Assembly (NCBI GenBank): GCA_029204225.1
Contig: MU835392.1
Coordinates: 1 to 39,551 of the forward strand
Direction: 5' to 3'
DNA length: 39,551 nucleotides
Source of the DNA: Diphasiastrum complanatum
Taxonomy: Eukaryota > Streptophyta > Lycopodiopsida > Lycopodiales > Lycopodiaceae
Shown here: positions 19,169 to 31,296 of the stretch, one piece after another
Position numbering within the stretch: the first letter of the stretch is position 1
Layout of the letters: the number at the start of each line of letters is the position of its first letter
The notes under the pieces: model-generated
What the model was told of the DNA's origin: nothing
The model's database searches: none
The model's input: only the letters and a program-made list of their open reading frames with translations
Made by a program: the position numbers and the translations under genes

Positions 19169-22100
19169 TTGGGAGTTGAAGGAGGAATTTACATTTGTGG
19201 GTGGACGACATACAAGTATGGAAAGGAGCTTCCATGGGGGAAAACCCCCAAGATTGGTTCAAGATTATTATTCCTATTCGGAAAGATCGCGGGGAGGAAG
19301 TCAGATTTCATGATCGACTCCGGAGCTTCACATAACTATATTTCAAGGAGCATAGTGGAACAGTTTAGCTTGCCGACCAGAAATGTAACATCAACGCTCA
19401 AGGTAGAAACAGCAAAGGGAGCACTGGACGCAGACAAGGCAACATTGAACATCTTGGTGCAAATTGGGAGATGGAAGGCTAAACTTAGCTTTTTGATTTT
19501 AGAGATGGATGCCTTCGATGTAATTTTGGGCCTTCCCTGGCTAAATGAACATTGTATTGTAGTTTTGGGTAGGAGCTCAAACTTGTTTCTCTTGGATTAC
19601 AAGGGACAAATCTGTATGACAAAAGCTCTGCCTAGAGGGAACGCGAAGGGCACCGATATTGAACAAAATCTGGTTGCTGCATCTGTGATTAAAAGCATGG
19701 CGAAAGGGAAAAGGTCAAAGTGTTTTCTTTGTATTTGCAGAGAGGTTCCAGAAGGGAAAAACGCACAACTGAAAAACTTGCCAAAGGAGGTGGCAGATTT
19801 GCTAGAGGAATTTAGCAATGTGTTTCCAGAAGAACTCCCAACTAAGTTACCTCCTCGAAGACCAGTGGACCATAAGATTGAGTTGGTACCAGGAACAGAA
19901 CCAACTTCACGAGCACCTTATAGGATGTCCCAAGAAGAGTTGGTGGAACTGAAACGACAACTTGGTGAATTGATAGACAAAGGATTCATTAGACCCAGTG
20001 CTTCGCCTTTTGGAGCCCCTGTACTATTCGTGGAAAAGGCGGACAAGACACTGCGGATGTGTGTGGATTACCGCATGCTCAACAAGGGTACCATCAAGAA
20101 CAAGTATCCCATGCCTAGAATTGATGACCTGTTCGACCAGCTCAAACATGCCAGATATTTTAGCCAAATAGATCTTAGATCTTGATATCACCAAATTCGA
20201 ATAGCTAAAGGTGATGAGTACAAAATGGCTTTTCGATCACGGTATGGGAGCCACGAATTCAGGGTGATGTCGTTCGGTCTAACAAATGCACCAGCCACTT
20301 TTGGCACGTTGATGAACAACATTTTTCAAAACTGCTTAGATGAATTTGTCATTGTGTACATCGATGACATCTTGGTGTTTAGTCGTAGCCTCAAAGATCA
20401 CATTAAACATTTAAGGACTGTCCTCCAACAACTAAGGAAGAACAGCTTGTTCGCAAAAAGAGAAAAATGTGAATTTGTGGTAGAGGAAGTTGATTTCCTT
20501 GGACACGTTATAGGCTACGGACGAATTCGGATGGATCCTAAGAAGATCAAGACTATCTTGGATTGGCTGGCTCCTAAAATTGTTCATGGCATCAAATCCT
20601 TTGTGGGATTATGTAACTTTTACAGGAGATTCATTGAGGCATTTAGCAAAATTGTGGCACCACTGTTGGAGCAGACCAAGACTCATCTGAAGATGACATG
20701 GACACCGGAATGCGAAGCAGCGTTCCAAGAACTAAAACGACGGATCACTCAGGAACCCATCCTTGCCTTACCGGACTTTAGCAAACCTTTTGAAATACAT
20801 ACAGACGCGTCGAACTTTGCTATTGGGGCCGTGCTGATGCAAGACGGAAAACCTGTTGCATATTTTTCAAAAAAATTGAGTGACGTAGATCGACGATGGC
20901 CAACTCATGAAAAAGAAATGGTCGCAGTAGTTCAAGCAGTGGAGCATTGGAGACATTATGTGGCAGGAAAACCCTTTAAGACGTTCACTGATAATGTATC
21001 ACTCAAGTACTTCTCATCCCAAGGTATGTTCACGCCAAAGCAAATGCGATGGCAAAACTTTCTCTCAAAATTCAATATAGACATTGTACACACGACGGGA
21101 AAGAACAATGTGGTGGCGGACGCACTAAGTAGACAGGAACACTTGATGGCAATAGTGACAACTCAGGTGACTGACCTACTCCAAGAAATCAGGGAGAATT
21201 ATGGTGCAGATGCGTTGGCGGAGGACTTAATGATCGAATTCCAGCTGGGAAAGCCTCATAAACATTTCACTTGGAAAGATCAAAGGGTTGTTTATAAACA
21301 ACGCAGAGTATATGTCCCAGACAACATCAACTTGATGAAGAAAGTCTTGCGAGAACATCATGACATACTAGCCGCCGGACATCCAGGGGTGAATCGCATG
21401 AATGAACTTCTCAAAAGAGGCTTCTATTGGCCAGGTATGTGGGCAGACGTTGAATCCTATGTGCAAACATGCCCGACATGTCAACAAGTGAAGGTGGAAC
21501 TGCTAGCTCCAGCATGACTACTCCAACCATTACCGGTACCAGCATACCCATGGGATTCGGTGAGCATGGATTTTATTGTTCAACTACCACGGTGCCAAGG
21601 CTTCGATTCAATTTATGTGGTGGTTGACCACTTTTCAAAGCAAGTTCATCTAGTACCAACTAAAAGTTCAGTGACAGCTGAAGAAGTGGCAAGGTTATTT
21701 TTCAAATGTGTCTTCAAATACCACGGCCTGCCTAGAACGATTATTTCTGACCGAGACACCAAGTTCGTTGGAAAGTTTTGGACTTGTCTATTTCGCCTCG
21801 TGGGAACTGGACTGAATTTCAGCACTGCATATCACCCTCAGACAGATGGGCAAACAGAATGAGTCAATCGACATATTGAACAATATTTACGAAATTATGT
21901 CGCTTGGGACCAATCCGATTGGGTCAACTACTTGGATATTCTCGAGTTTGCACATAACAACCAAGTGAACAGATCTACTGGAAGGGCACCCTTCGAGATA
22001 AGCAATGGTCGGCTACCGATTGTTCCAAGCTCTTTTCTTACAGGCGTGCATGAAACACCAGTACCCACTGTGGAGGAATTCATCAATGAGTGGCACACAA

Positions 22101-22699
22101 AGCTGACAGAGGTGTAGTCATTTTCAGAGCAGTCACAAAGGAGTATGGCAGCTGACGTAAACCCACATCGACGAGAACTGGAATTTGAGGAAGGTGATCA
22201 AGTATGGCTGAACACAAAGAACATTGCATTACCAAAAGGTTTTTCTCATAAGTTCGTTCGACCTTATGCGGGACCATATTATGTCACCAAGAAGATCAAC
22301 CCAGTGGCGTACCGATTGGCGCTGTCGTCCCGCTTGGATATACACAATGTGTTTCATATCTCATTACTCAAACGGTACAAACCAGATGAGCGATTTGATC
22401 GGCAACACGAACTCCGTCACCCACCGACGACACTTGATGAGACGAAGAGGCAGCTTATACCAGAACAAATATTGACACATAGAAAGTGAACTGGCGTTCA
22501 ACGTGAATATCTAGTGAAGTGGCTACGGGCTCCACTTATTGAGGCTTCTTGGGAGTACGAAGACAAACTTAAGGAAGGAGCCCCTGAAGTACTAGCAGAT
22601 TATCTGCAGAAGAACCAACGCAATAGCCGTTTTTCCAAATCGACACACAAAGCACTACCTGTGGCATGCCTCCTACATAAACATTCATGGCCATTTTGA
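19169..22699 (+). pseudogene. Element C pol polyprotein (PR-RT-RH-IN-chromodomain), five stops
   Basis: One reading frame runs from 19169 to 22699 with no frameshift but five in-frame stops: 20183, 21515, 21860, 22115 and 22487. Domains in order: retropepsin with active site [10 protein letters not shown] (about 19315); reverse transcriptase with [11 protein letters not shown] and active site YIDDILVF (about 20358); RNase H starting HTDAS; integrase HHCC zinc finger (H/H...CPTCQQ, about 21360-21485); DDE core (MDFIVQLP, SDRDTKF, AYHPQTDGQTE); C-terminal RPYAGPYYV and NVFHISLLKRY; and a chromodomain (EYLVKWLRAP...SWEYED, about 22505-22570) that in this lineage directs integration to heterochromatin. 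The first stop replaces the Gly of the conserved RSGYHQ motif. The frame has no gag upstream. Confidence 0.92.
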
Positions 22700-22913
22700 A
22701 GTTCAAGGAACTTCCAGGTATCTTTCTTAAGTTTGTCAATAAATCACTTGCAGCTTTACACAGGTTTTACGTAAGTGAACTTTATCTACACTTATCCGCC
22801 AATGTATTTTTTTAATTCAAAGTTGTTAAGGCCGGTGAATTAAGCCCGTGCCATACGTCCTAGGTCTAGTTTGGCCCTGATGAGGACATCAGCTTTTTCA
22901 AACGAGGGGAGGA
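22700..22913 (+). other. Element C 3' untranslated region and polypurine tract
   Basis: Non-coding region homologous to 8274-8520 (opposite strand). It carries the hairpin CTGATG-AGGA-CATCAG (22877-22892) and the purine tract ACGAGGGGAGGA just before the LTR. Confidence 0.75.
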
Positions 22914-23219
22914 TGTTGTAAAGCTGACTCAGGTGCACCCAACGTGCCCTATAAGACTCTAAAGGGTGATGCTCCCTAAGGTCCCAGAGCAAGTTAGAAC
23001 GTCAAGGACTGAGCCTCCGACCTGTGGTGAGCCAGTCAAGTAGTCACAAGTCATGAGCTAGCTCTGGAGCTCGAGTCATGGCCTAGTTAGGAAACAAGTT
23101 GATTCTGCCGCCGGGACGGCTCCCGGGACCCATGTCTGGGAGCCAGACTGACTCTGCCAGGCTTGCCAGGCTTAATCAGCAAAATAAAAACTAAGTCCCA
23201 AAAAGTGTGCTTTACCATA
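22914..23219 (+). repeat. Element C 3' LTR, truncated
   Basis: The first ~305 bp of the LTR, ending inside the GTGCTTTACCA motif, after which homology is lost. R and U5 are missing. Confidence 0.85.
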
Positions 23220-23394
23220 AACTAGGCCATGACTCAAGCTCCAGAGCTAGCTGGAGACTTGTGACTACTTGATTGGCTCACCACAGGCCCGAGGCTCATT
23301 CCTTGACTTTCTAAGTTGCTCTGCGACCTTAGGGAGCGTCACCCTTTAGAGTCTTGTAGGGCACACTAGGTGCACTCGAGTCAGCTTTACAACA
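23220..23394 (-). repeat. Inverted LTR fragment
   Basis: Reverse complement of the first ~175 bp of the same LTR family, ending CAACA at 23394. It has its own substitutions, so it comes from a different copy. With 22914-23085 it forms an inverted repeat with a spacer of about 135 bp. Confidence 0.85.
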
Positions 23395-23469
23395 ATAGGG
23401 CCCAAAGTCGTTTTCTTCTCTTTTGTAGTTGAATCCCTACCTGGGTGTGCTCGAGAGAAATGCTTGCGG

Positions 23470-25428
23470 AGAGAGAGATAAACAAATCAAAGCTCCTCTT
23501 GACAAGTCAAGATCAAAACCTTTTAAGACCCTTTATTCATAAACCAACAAGGTAAAACATAGCTGAAAAGTATACAGTACTAGAAAGCATCGTAAAGCAG
23601 AACATATTTCAAGACATCCAGCTAGTAACTGCCACCATCCCACCACACAAAATCGCACAAGTTAGCACAGTGTAGAAGACAGATGTCGATGCCGAATGTC
23701 AATTGTTATCCATGTACAAAATACGTTAAGCCCAACTGATCAGCTTGCAATGTAACTAAGGTTGTTTATAGTCCATTCTTCCCTTGCTGAAAGTTATTTA
23801 AGGTGATAGGCCTAACCATATCGATACCGTATCAGGGCGAGTGCCATACTGATCAGTTTGATGGTATAGGTTCCTATTTATTGTTTGAGCAAGTATATTA
23901 TAATGCATTTATGAAAATAGCAGTAAAATATAGTGCAGAACACTGACATATAAATGGCTTGGACAAGCACATGAACTTTGGGAGAAATCCATGACATACC
24001 TAAATTCCTACTTGTAAACAAGCAATGTGTGGTTCTCGTGACTTCTTAGGCAAATCCATACCATACAAGAGTCCGCAAGAAATCTTATTGTTAGATAAGC
24101 TTAAGAACTATGATTGTGATTTACTATGCAGTAGAGCACAATACTTGTTATCATAAACAAAATTTTTTATTTATGCCATTTATGAGGACGATTGTTTATA
24201 CCAAAAAAAATTATATATACTACATTCAATCATGCCAAAGATGAGTGTAATTTTCGTGAATACTATAGCATTCATTCTTTATCGTATTCCATATACACAG
24301 CTTTGAATCTTTTGTCTTAGAGTAACTCCAAAATATATGAGAAACACTAACTTGAATGGTCGACGCAAGTGATTCTTGTGATCTAGCCATATAAGCTTTC
24401 GATTGCTCTTGAGAACCGTCAAAGTCCGTATGCAAGTCTATTTATAACAATGCATATTAATGCACGTGAAAGATATGCTATGGTTGTGATCCATACTATC
24501 TAATATAACCCATTATCGAAGCATTCTTACCATTGTAAATCGTGCATGGCAACCGTTCAGGTAGTAGAGATCATACCTTACCTATTCGTATGTTGGAAAC
24601 TGATGGTATAAAGCTCAGAGCTTATGCGATCTTGTTGCTATATTGTTGAAAGCCAAATACGATAGCATATCTGGGTATAACATAAATGTATTTCAAGTGC
24701 TCATTGTGATAATACAAATCATACATTCAAACATCATTAAATGAGCTCATAGCCGGAACGTGGAATGAGACATGTATAGTAGCTCATCATTGGCTATCCT
24801 ACTATACGTAGGATAGTAAACTGGATAGGCAGCTTCGAACCACATTGAATGCTATTGAAATGTGGATACCTCATGTATCATGCATGCAAGCTATATAAAG
24901 AGAGCAAGTACTTCTCTGGTCAGCGATATCCTATGGGATCGCGATTGAGTAGCATGTATATATCTTCCGTAGCAGCGATTTGCAATGTATATTGCCCACA
25001 TATTATGCTCTTGATCAGCAATTGAAAGGATTCATTTTCAAACACGATTTCTGGCCAGCGATGGCCTAGCTTACTACTTTGGCCAACAATGCACTATCAC
25101 ATATGAATGGATGCTAAAAAGCCATATATGAGCAGCGATTGCACACAAAGTAATCTCATGCAAACTTTCTTATAAGTAATAGCCTATACTATGATGCATT
25201 AGCAACAAAGGGGCACCTTCCAAAACTTATGTAATATGTTTTTCTATTGAGCATTCAGATAGCAAGAATACGAAAGAGCTGAATATACATACCGTGTGCA
25301 CAGTATCCTTGTTTCCAAGCATAAAAGGGAGGGCTCAGAGATCTCCAAACCAATCTTGCCAGAGGAACGAAATGAAGAGAGAGCAGGCAAGCGTGGGAAG
25401 AGAGTGTAGGGAAGCATGGGAGGAGAAG
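23470..25428. repeat. Long direct repeat R, copy 1
   Basis: About 1.96 kb, colinear with 29309-31296 with scattered substitutions and small indels. It starts in a GA-run before TAAACAAATCAAAGCTCC and ends GGAGGAGAAG. On the minus strand TATAAATAGACTTGCATACGG (about 24441-24421) looks like a TATA box; on the plus strand CTATATAAAGAGAG lies at about 24891. These suggest an LTR, but TG...CA ends, a clear PBS and target duplications were not found. Confidence 0.85.
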
Positions 25429-25439
25429 ATCAATTGTCC

Positions 25440-26650
25440 TACACTTAACAAATTCTTGGTGAGTGTAGGAACATAGAGTACATGATCAAGATCTACTCTT
25501 TTAGAGGATGCAAGACTTAAGGGAATAGTTCCCACTCCATCTATTCTACATTCTTGATCACTTGCTATTAGAATAGACTTTTTACAACCTACAAAAGGTA
25601 CAAGAGTTGAGAAATTATCCTTTTGGAATGTCATGTGGGAACTAGCCCCACTATCAATCCACCATGTGTCATTGGAGTAGCTCTTTGATGTTGATGTAGA
25701 ATCCATCAAGGATGAATCCACTTCATCCTCATCTTCCTCAAGAGTGAGGTTGCCTTGTTTGCTCTCTCCTTGTGCATTCTTCTTCTTGAAACACTCCCCT
25801 TCTTTCCACGATAATGTATCGGGCCTGAGATCTTTGTGTGACAGGATGAATAGGTCCAACATAATCTAGTCCCCATTTTGCACTTGAGTTTGGCTTTGTT
25901 CTTCTTTCCACCTTTGGAGCTTGATGGTTGATCATCATTCTTGGTCTCCTTGTGTTGGATCTTCTTCTTTGACTTTGCCTTTCCCTTGCTTGAGAAGTTG
26001 GCCTTCTCATCACCATCATGCAACTTTAAGGATCCAATCCTTTGCTTGACATGAAGGATCCTACTCTCCTCTGCTACAAGCACACTATGAAGCTTGTCTA
26101 TGGAAGGTAGTGCATCTTGAATAGCAAAGATTTGTACAAGATTGGAGAACTCATCTCCAAGACCATTCAAGATGATTTGAACAAGTTCATCATCATGAAT
26201 ACCCTCACTAATGATGGAAAGTTCTTTGTTGAGAGATTTAATTCTCAAGACATACTCTTGAGCACTCTCATCACTCCCTCTAATGCTTTGAAGAACTTTA
26301 TTTCTAATCATAAGCACTCTAGAGGTATTTTTGGATTCATAAATCCCCTTGGGTTAGTTCCATGCCTCCTTGGCCGAGGTACAAGATGCTACTCCCTTTA
26401 GAAGTTCATTACTAACATTCATTTTCAAGTAATGTAATGCTAGTCTAGCTCTCTTTTTGTACCTCACTTGATCTTGACCTCCTTGAGGTTCTTCTTCCTC
26501 TCCTATGACAAGATCAAACATATATTTGAGCACTAGTAGTGACTCCATTCTTGCTTTCCAAGTTGAATAACTATTAGAATTTAGCCTTTCACTAGTCACA
26601 AGAAGATAGGCTCCAATTGAACCCATTCTAACTAGTAACAAGTACAACAA
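25440..26650 (-). pseudogene. Copia gag-protease relic
   Basis: From 26650 a frame encodes the start of a Copia gag (LNSNSYSTWKARMESLL, KEAW). A stop at about 26356 is followed in the same frame by the UBN2-type gag core (NKVLQSIRGSDESAQEYV, ELVQIILNGLG) and a lysine-rich stretch to about 25870. A frame change near 25860 scrambles the zinc-knuckle region. The next frame carries the Copia protease (WWIDSGASSHMT, VLYVPTLTKNLLSVGQL). Homology ends abruptly at the edge of repeat R (25428), so integrase, RT and the 3' LTR are missing. Lesions: a nonsense codon, a frameshift and a 3' truncation. Confidence 0.85.
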
Positions 26651-27236
26651 ATGTACTATTCAAAGGTTCTTCCTTCTTTCTTTCTCAGGATTTAGCTAAA
26701 ATGCTACTTTTTTGAATCTCACTAGACTCAAGAAGCAAGATCTATAATGATCTTGAGCTCAAAAAGATTTGGGAAAGTGTATTCTACACAATCTATTCAC
26801 TTAGAATCTTGGATTTGATTTTTGGAAGTGCCAATGCCTTCGTATGATGTTTAGAATTGGTTTTAGTTTCACTCTTGAACTAAAAACATAAGCCTCAAAC
26901 TCTCTCACAAGGATTTGTAGGTTTAATAAGATTCTAACACCATTCACTCATCAAATCTATAACAAAAACAATGCTTTTTCATAAGCACATCACTAGTTTC
27001 GCTCTACACAACTTGTTTGAAGCTCAAATATTGAAAAAACACAAAGTTTTTGGTGAAAATACAACTCCAGCAGCCTCTCACACGTGTGAGAAGTACTTCT
27101 GAACTTTACACACTAATCTGAACCTCAACATCACAAGTAAACTATTAGAAAAGGTCGCCCTTCTTCAAAGTGACTCTAGCACCAATGCCTTCACCAAAAT
27201 GAAGATTCTTGGATATTCAACTAAGCTCTTTGACTT

Positions 27237-27249
27237 GGCTCTGATACCA
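27237..27249 (-). promoter_or_regulatory. Copia relic primer-binding site (tRNA-iMet)
   Basis: Minus-strand TGGTATCAGAGCC, a perfect iMet complement, about 590 bp upstream of the relic gag. It marks the 5' LTR as the sequence to the right of 27250. Confidence 0.8.
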
Positions 27250-27873
27250 AGTCAAATTTCAGAGTTTATGGACTGAAATTGATCTACAAATGATCACAAA
27301 GAGTGATTGGTAGCTTGGGATCTTGATCTATATCAAGACTAGCTTCCAAATCTAGCTTCTACTTGACAATCTTTGTGTTTCCAAGCAAGAACAATAAAAA
27401 AAGATGATCCACGGCTTCACACATGTGAAGTACAGCTACTGTACGGCCTGATAACAAAGAAATAGTTTACTTATCATTTACAAAGCATTCATCCACAAAG
27501 AAAGTGCTTAAGAGAGTCAAAACACAATGATAGCTTCACAAACCAAGATTTCTCATCATTAGCTCAATAATGGATCCATCATGGATCAAGTACAAATTCA
27601 CCATAATCTCTCTCTAAGCTGCATCGAGCACGTGTAGGACAGCTCATTGTACTTATCCATATCCACTTTGGATAAGATCTATCAAGTTTGCCACATCATC
27701 CATTGGTGGTTTGTGTTGACCTTCTAGATTCCTACAATCTAGGACCTAACTCTTATAATCTAGGAGATGTCATATTAGACTCAAATGAAAGCTAATCAAA
27801 ATAGGTCTGAATACTACAAGTGTCATTTCACACATGTGGACAGGTCCTCTCATGTGTGGATCCACATAGATGT
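27250..27873 (-). repeat. Presumed Copia 5' LTR, boundaries unresolved
   Basis: Position next to the PBS and lack of coding signal suggest the 5' LTR of the Copia relic. No clean TG...CA ends or second copy were found. It contains the 16-bp palindrome CTTCACACATGTGAAG (27415-27430), resembling CTCACACGTGTGAG (27077-27090) in the leader. Confidence 0.4.
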
Positions 27874-29124
27874 CTAATATTCATCAAAAACCATGTGAAA
27901 ATTGCTAAATTCTAACATGTATCCTATAAATTTTTTTCTTTTATTCCCACCTTGGCCAGATATGACAGAGTTTGGGTTGTTGAGGTCTAAAGTGCCCGTT
28001 CTTTTATTGGAGTTTTTAAAGAATTTGTCTTGCAACGTGGAAAAGCTGGGTCTTTTAATTAGACATTCAATTTCTCTGATGTTTTCAGCATCCCCTAGGC
28101 TAGCAAGTAGTTTGGTAGATGGATTAGCAGCAAGCTCGATGGATGCATCTATCATGTACTGGCGAAGAAAGAGAAAAATAATGTGTGCTTTGACAACCTC
28201 CCTAGCGGGTTTGTGAAGCCATAGAAAGAAAGCATTGAGTTGGTTATGTCCAGAAGCTCCAAGAAAGAAAATACTCAGGTGGTTCATCATATACCAAATG
28301 GCATGGTCAAACCAGATAATAGAGGAATGATTCTTGCACTTGTCACCACATCTATATTTGAAGAAAGGCCTTTTCCAGTTCCAGATTCTAGCTTGATGGA
28401 GATTAATCCTGTTGACACCGATGTCAAAATGTCCACGAATTCGTGCCCAAGTTTGCTTAGAAGGGAAGCGAGAAGGCTCAAAGTTGTTCATACGCATGAT
28501 ATTATCAAAGGCAATAGGAGTCTTCAAAGCAGCAAGTTTGCAGGTTTACACTTCTTTGTCAGTGAGGTGTGCAAGAATAATCCAAAGATCAATAGGTACT
28601 GGAGCCAGAAAATAATAGTGGGTAAGCTCCAAAGCTTGTAAGTAGTAAGGGCAGACTTGAGTTTGATAGTGCTAGAGGGGACAAATGGGACCTGGTAATT
28701 TTTGGAATAGCAAAACTCAAAAGAGGATTGATCACCAGCATCACAGATGTCTTGGGGAAAAGTTTCAAGTTGTGAGGCATTGTCCTCGTCCAATTCTTCT
28801 AAAAAGACGAGAGGATGTGGACGAGGGGGTGACTCGTTGATACTAGGAGTGGGATCAACATCTAATATAGGAATTATAAAATTTTTCTTTCCTTTCATAT
28901 TTTTCGGCAAGTCATGCTAATTCAGTAGCAAACTTTTCAATGAAACCCATAGGATCAGTCTTGGTTTTAACGTACTCCATATAAAGTTTAACCCAAAGTA
29001 ATGTGTCCAAAAGGTCAACCATACAGAGTACCCTATCCTCAGGTCCAACAACGTTACAGGTAGCACGATCCGTTCCATTAATAAAACTATGCATCATAAC
29101 AACTTTTTTCATGCAAATAATCAA
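27874..29124 (-). pseudogene. Unrecognised ORF relic, broken
   Basis: Three minus-strand frames join end to end: 29124-28912 (70 codons), 28910-28524 (128 codons) and 28527-27874 (217 codons). Between them lie a stop at 28912 and a frame change at about 28640-28680, with a further TAA near 28552 before the last frame continues. The last part is rich in predicted helices and aromatic residues (NFEPSRFPSKQTWARIRG, KPAREVVKAHIIFLFLRQYM) and ends with basic NKRKKF. I do not recognise the family. A structural gene of a retroelement or a captured nucleoprotein-like gene are possibilities; neither is shown by a diagnostic motif. Confidence 0.45.
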
Positions 29125-29308
29125 AGTCTGAACAAATAGATTAGGGGGAGGAAGGGGCTCCCCATAACCCAGGTCTATCGCATCCTGATACTATCCTGAG
29201 GACTAGACGAATAAAAAAAGGTCTTGTTAGCTAATGAATCCAAGAAAGATAAAGGTTTTGATACTATCCCGATGAAAGGATAGTCGGATTTACACCTCAA
29301 GGATGCAT

Positions 29309-31296
29309 AGAGAGAGATAAACAAATCAAAGCTCCTGTTGACAAGTCAAGATCAAAACCTTTTAAAACCCTTTATTCATAAACCAATAAGAAAAAACATA
29401 GCTGAAAGTACACAGTACTAGAAAGCACTATAAAGCAGAACATATTTCAAGACATCCAGCTGGTATCTGCCACCATCCCACCACACAAAACCGCACAAGT
29501 TAGCACAGTGAGGAAGACATGTGTCAACACCGAATGTTAGTTGTTATCCATGTACAAAATACGTTAAGCCCAATTGATCAGCTTGCAGTGTTAATAAGGT
29601 TGTGTATAGTCCATTCTTCCCTTGCTGAAAGTTATTTAAGGTGATAGGCCTAACCATATCGATACCGTATCAGGACAAGTGCCATACTGATCAGTTTGAT
29701 GGTACAGGTTCCTATTCATTGTTTGAGCAAGTATATTATAATGCATTTATGAAAATAGCAATAAAAGATAGTGCAAACCACTAACATATAAGTGGCTTGG
29801 ACAAGCACATGAAATTTGGGAGAAGTCCATGACATACCTAAGTTCCTACTTGTAAACAAGCAATGTGTGGTTCTCGTGACTTCTTGGGCAAATCCATACC
29901 ATACAAGAGTCCGCAATCAATCTTATTGTTAGATAAGCTTAAGAACTATGATTTTAATTTACTATGCTATAGAGCACAATACTTATTATCATAAACAAAT
30001 CATTTTATTTATGCCGTTTTAGAGGACGATTGTTTATACCAAAAAAAATTATATATACTACATTCAATCATGCCAAAGATGAGTGTAATTTTCGTGAATA
30101 CTATAGATCATTCTTTATCGTATTCCATATACCCAGCTTTGAATCTTTTGTCTTAGAGTAACTCCAAAATATATGAGAAACACTAACTTGAATGGTCGAC
30201 GCAAGTGATTCTTGTGATCTAGCCATATAAGCTTTCGATTGCTCTTGAGAACCGTCAAAGTCCGTATGCAAGTCTATTTATAACAATGCATATTAATGCA
30301 CGTGAAAGATATGCTATGGTTGTGATCCATACTATCTAATATAACCCATTATCGAAGTATTTTTTCCATTGTAAATCGTGCATGGCAACCGTTCAGGTAG
30401 TAGAGATCATACCTTATCTATTCGTATGCTGGAAACTGATGGTATAAAGTTCAGAGCTTATGCGATCTTGCTGCTATATTGTTGAAAGCCAAATACGATA
30501 GCATATTTGGTTATAACATAAACGTATTTCAAGTGCTCATTGTGATAATACAAATCATACATTCAAACATCATTAAATGAGCTCATAGCCGGAACGTGGA
30601 ATGAGACATGTATAGTAGCTCATCGTTGGTCTATCATAATATACTTCTCCATATCAAAATTTCTAAAAAGCTATCCTACGTATATCCTACTATACGTAGG
30701 ATAGTAAATTGGATAGGCAGCGTTGAACCACATTGAATGCTATTGAAACGTGGATACCTCATGTATCATGCATGCAAGCTATATAAAGAGAGCAATTACT
30801 TCTATGGTCAGTGATATCCTGTGGGATAGCGATTGAGTAGCATCTATATATCTTTTACAACAGCGATTTGCAATGTATATTGCCCACATACTATGCTTTT
30901 GATCAGCGATTGAAAGGATTCATTTTCAAACACAATTTCTGGCTAACAATGGCCTCTAGCTTACTACTTTGGCCAGCAGTGCAAAATCACATATGAATGG
31001 ATGCTAAAAAGCCATATCTGAGCAGCGATTGCACACAAAGTAATCTCATGCAAACTTTCTTATAAGTAATAGCCTATAGTGTGATGCATTAGCAGCAAAG
31101 GGGCACCTTCCAAAACTTATGTAATATGTTTTTCTACTGAACATTCAGATAGCAAGATACCATGTGCACAATATCCATGTCTCCAAGCGTAGAAGGGAGG
31201 GCTCAGAGATCTCCAAACCAGTCTTCCCAGAGGAACAAAATGAAGAGAGAGCAGGCAAGCATGGGAAGAGAGTGTAGGGAAGCGTGGGAGGAGAAG
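29309..31296. repeat. Long direct repeat R, copy 2
   Basis: About 1.99 kb, same orientation as copy 1. It has about 50 extra bases near 30630-30680, beside a CTATCCTAC...GTAGGATAG hairpin present in both copies. Homology to copy 1 ends at GGAGGAGAAG on the right, exactly where copy 1 joins the Copia relic. Confidence 0.85.

Larger units (their letters stand above)
17571..23219 (+). mobile_element. Element C: Gypsy chromovirus, pol without gag, truncated 3' LTR
   Basis: 5' LTR (17571-18479), PBS, structured leader, pol polyprotein, polypurine tract (22901-22913) and the first ~305 bp of a 3' LTR. Domain order protease-RT-RNaseH-integrase-chromodomain identifies a Ty3/Gypsy chromovirus. Gag is missing: the leader passes almost directly into protease. 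The LTR family is that of Element A, which keeps gag but lost pol. The left flank is GCAAG; no matching duplication is seen on the right because the 3' LTR is broken at about 23219. Confidence 0.88.

Noticed and set aside
22877-22905. CTGATGAG resembling a hammerhead ribozyme core (as in retrozymes)
   Set aside because: The required conserved GAAA core strand and a cleavable site with matching helices are not present; the bases are explained by the AGGA-loop hairpin.
23470-31296. Calling the R repeats definite LTRs of a complete element
   Set aside because: No TG...CA termini, primer-binding site or target duplication could be fixed, so they are annotated only as direct repeats.
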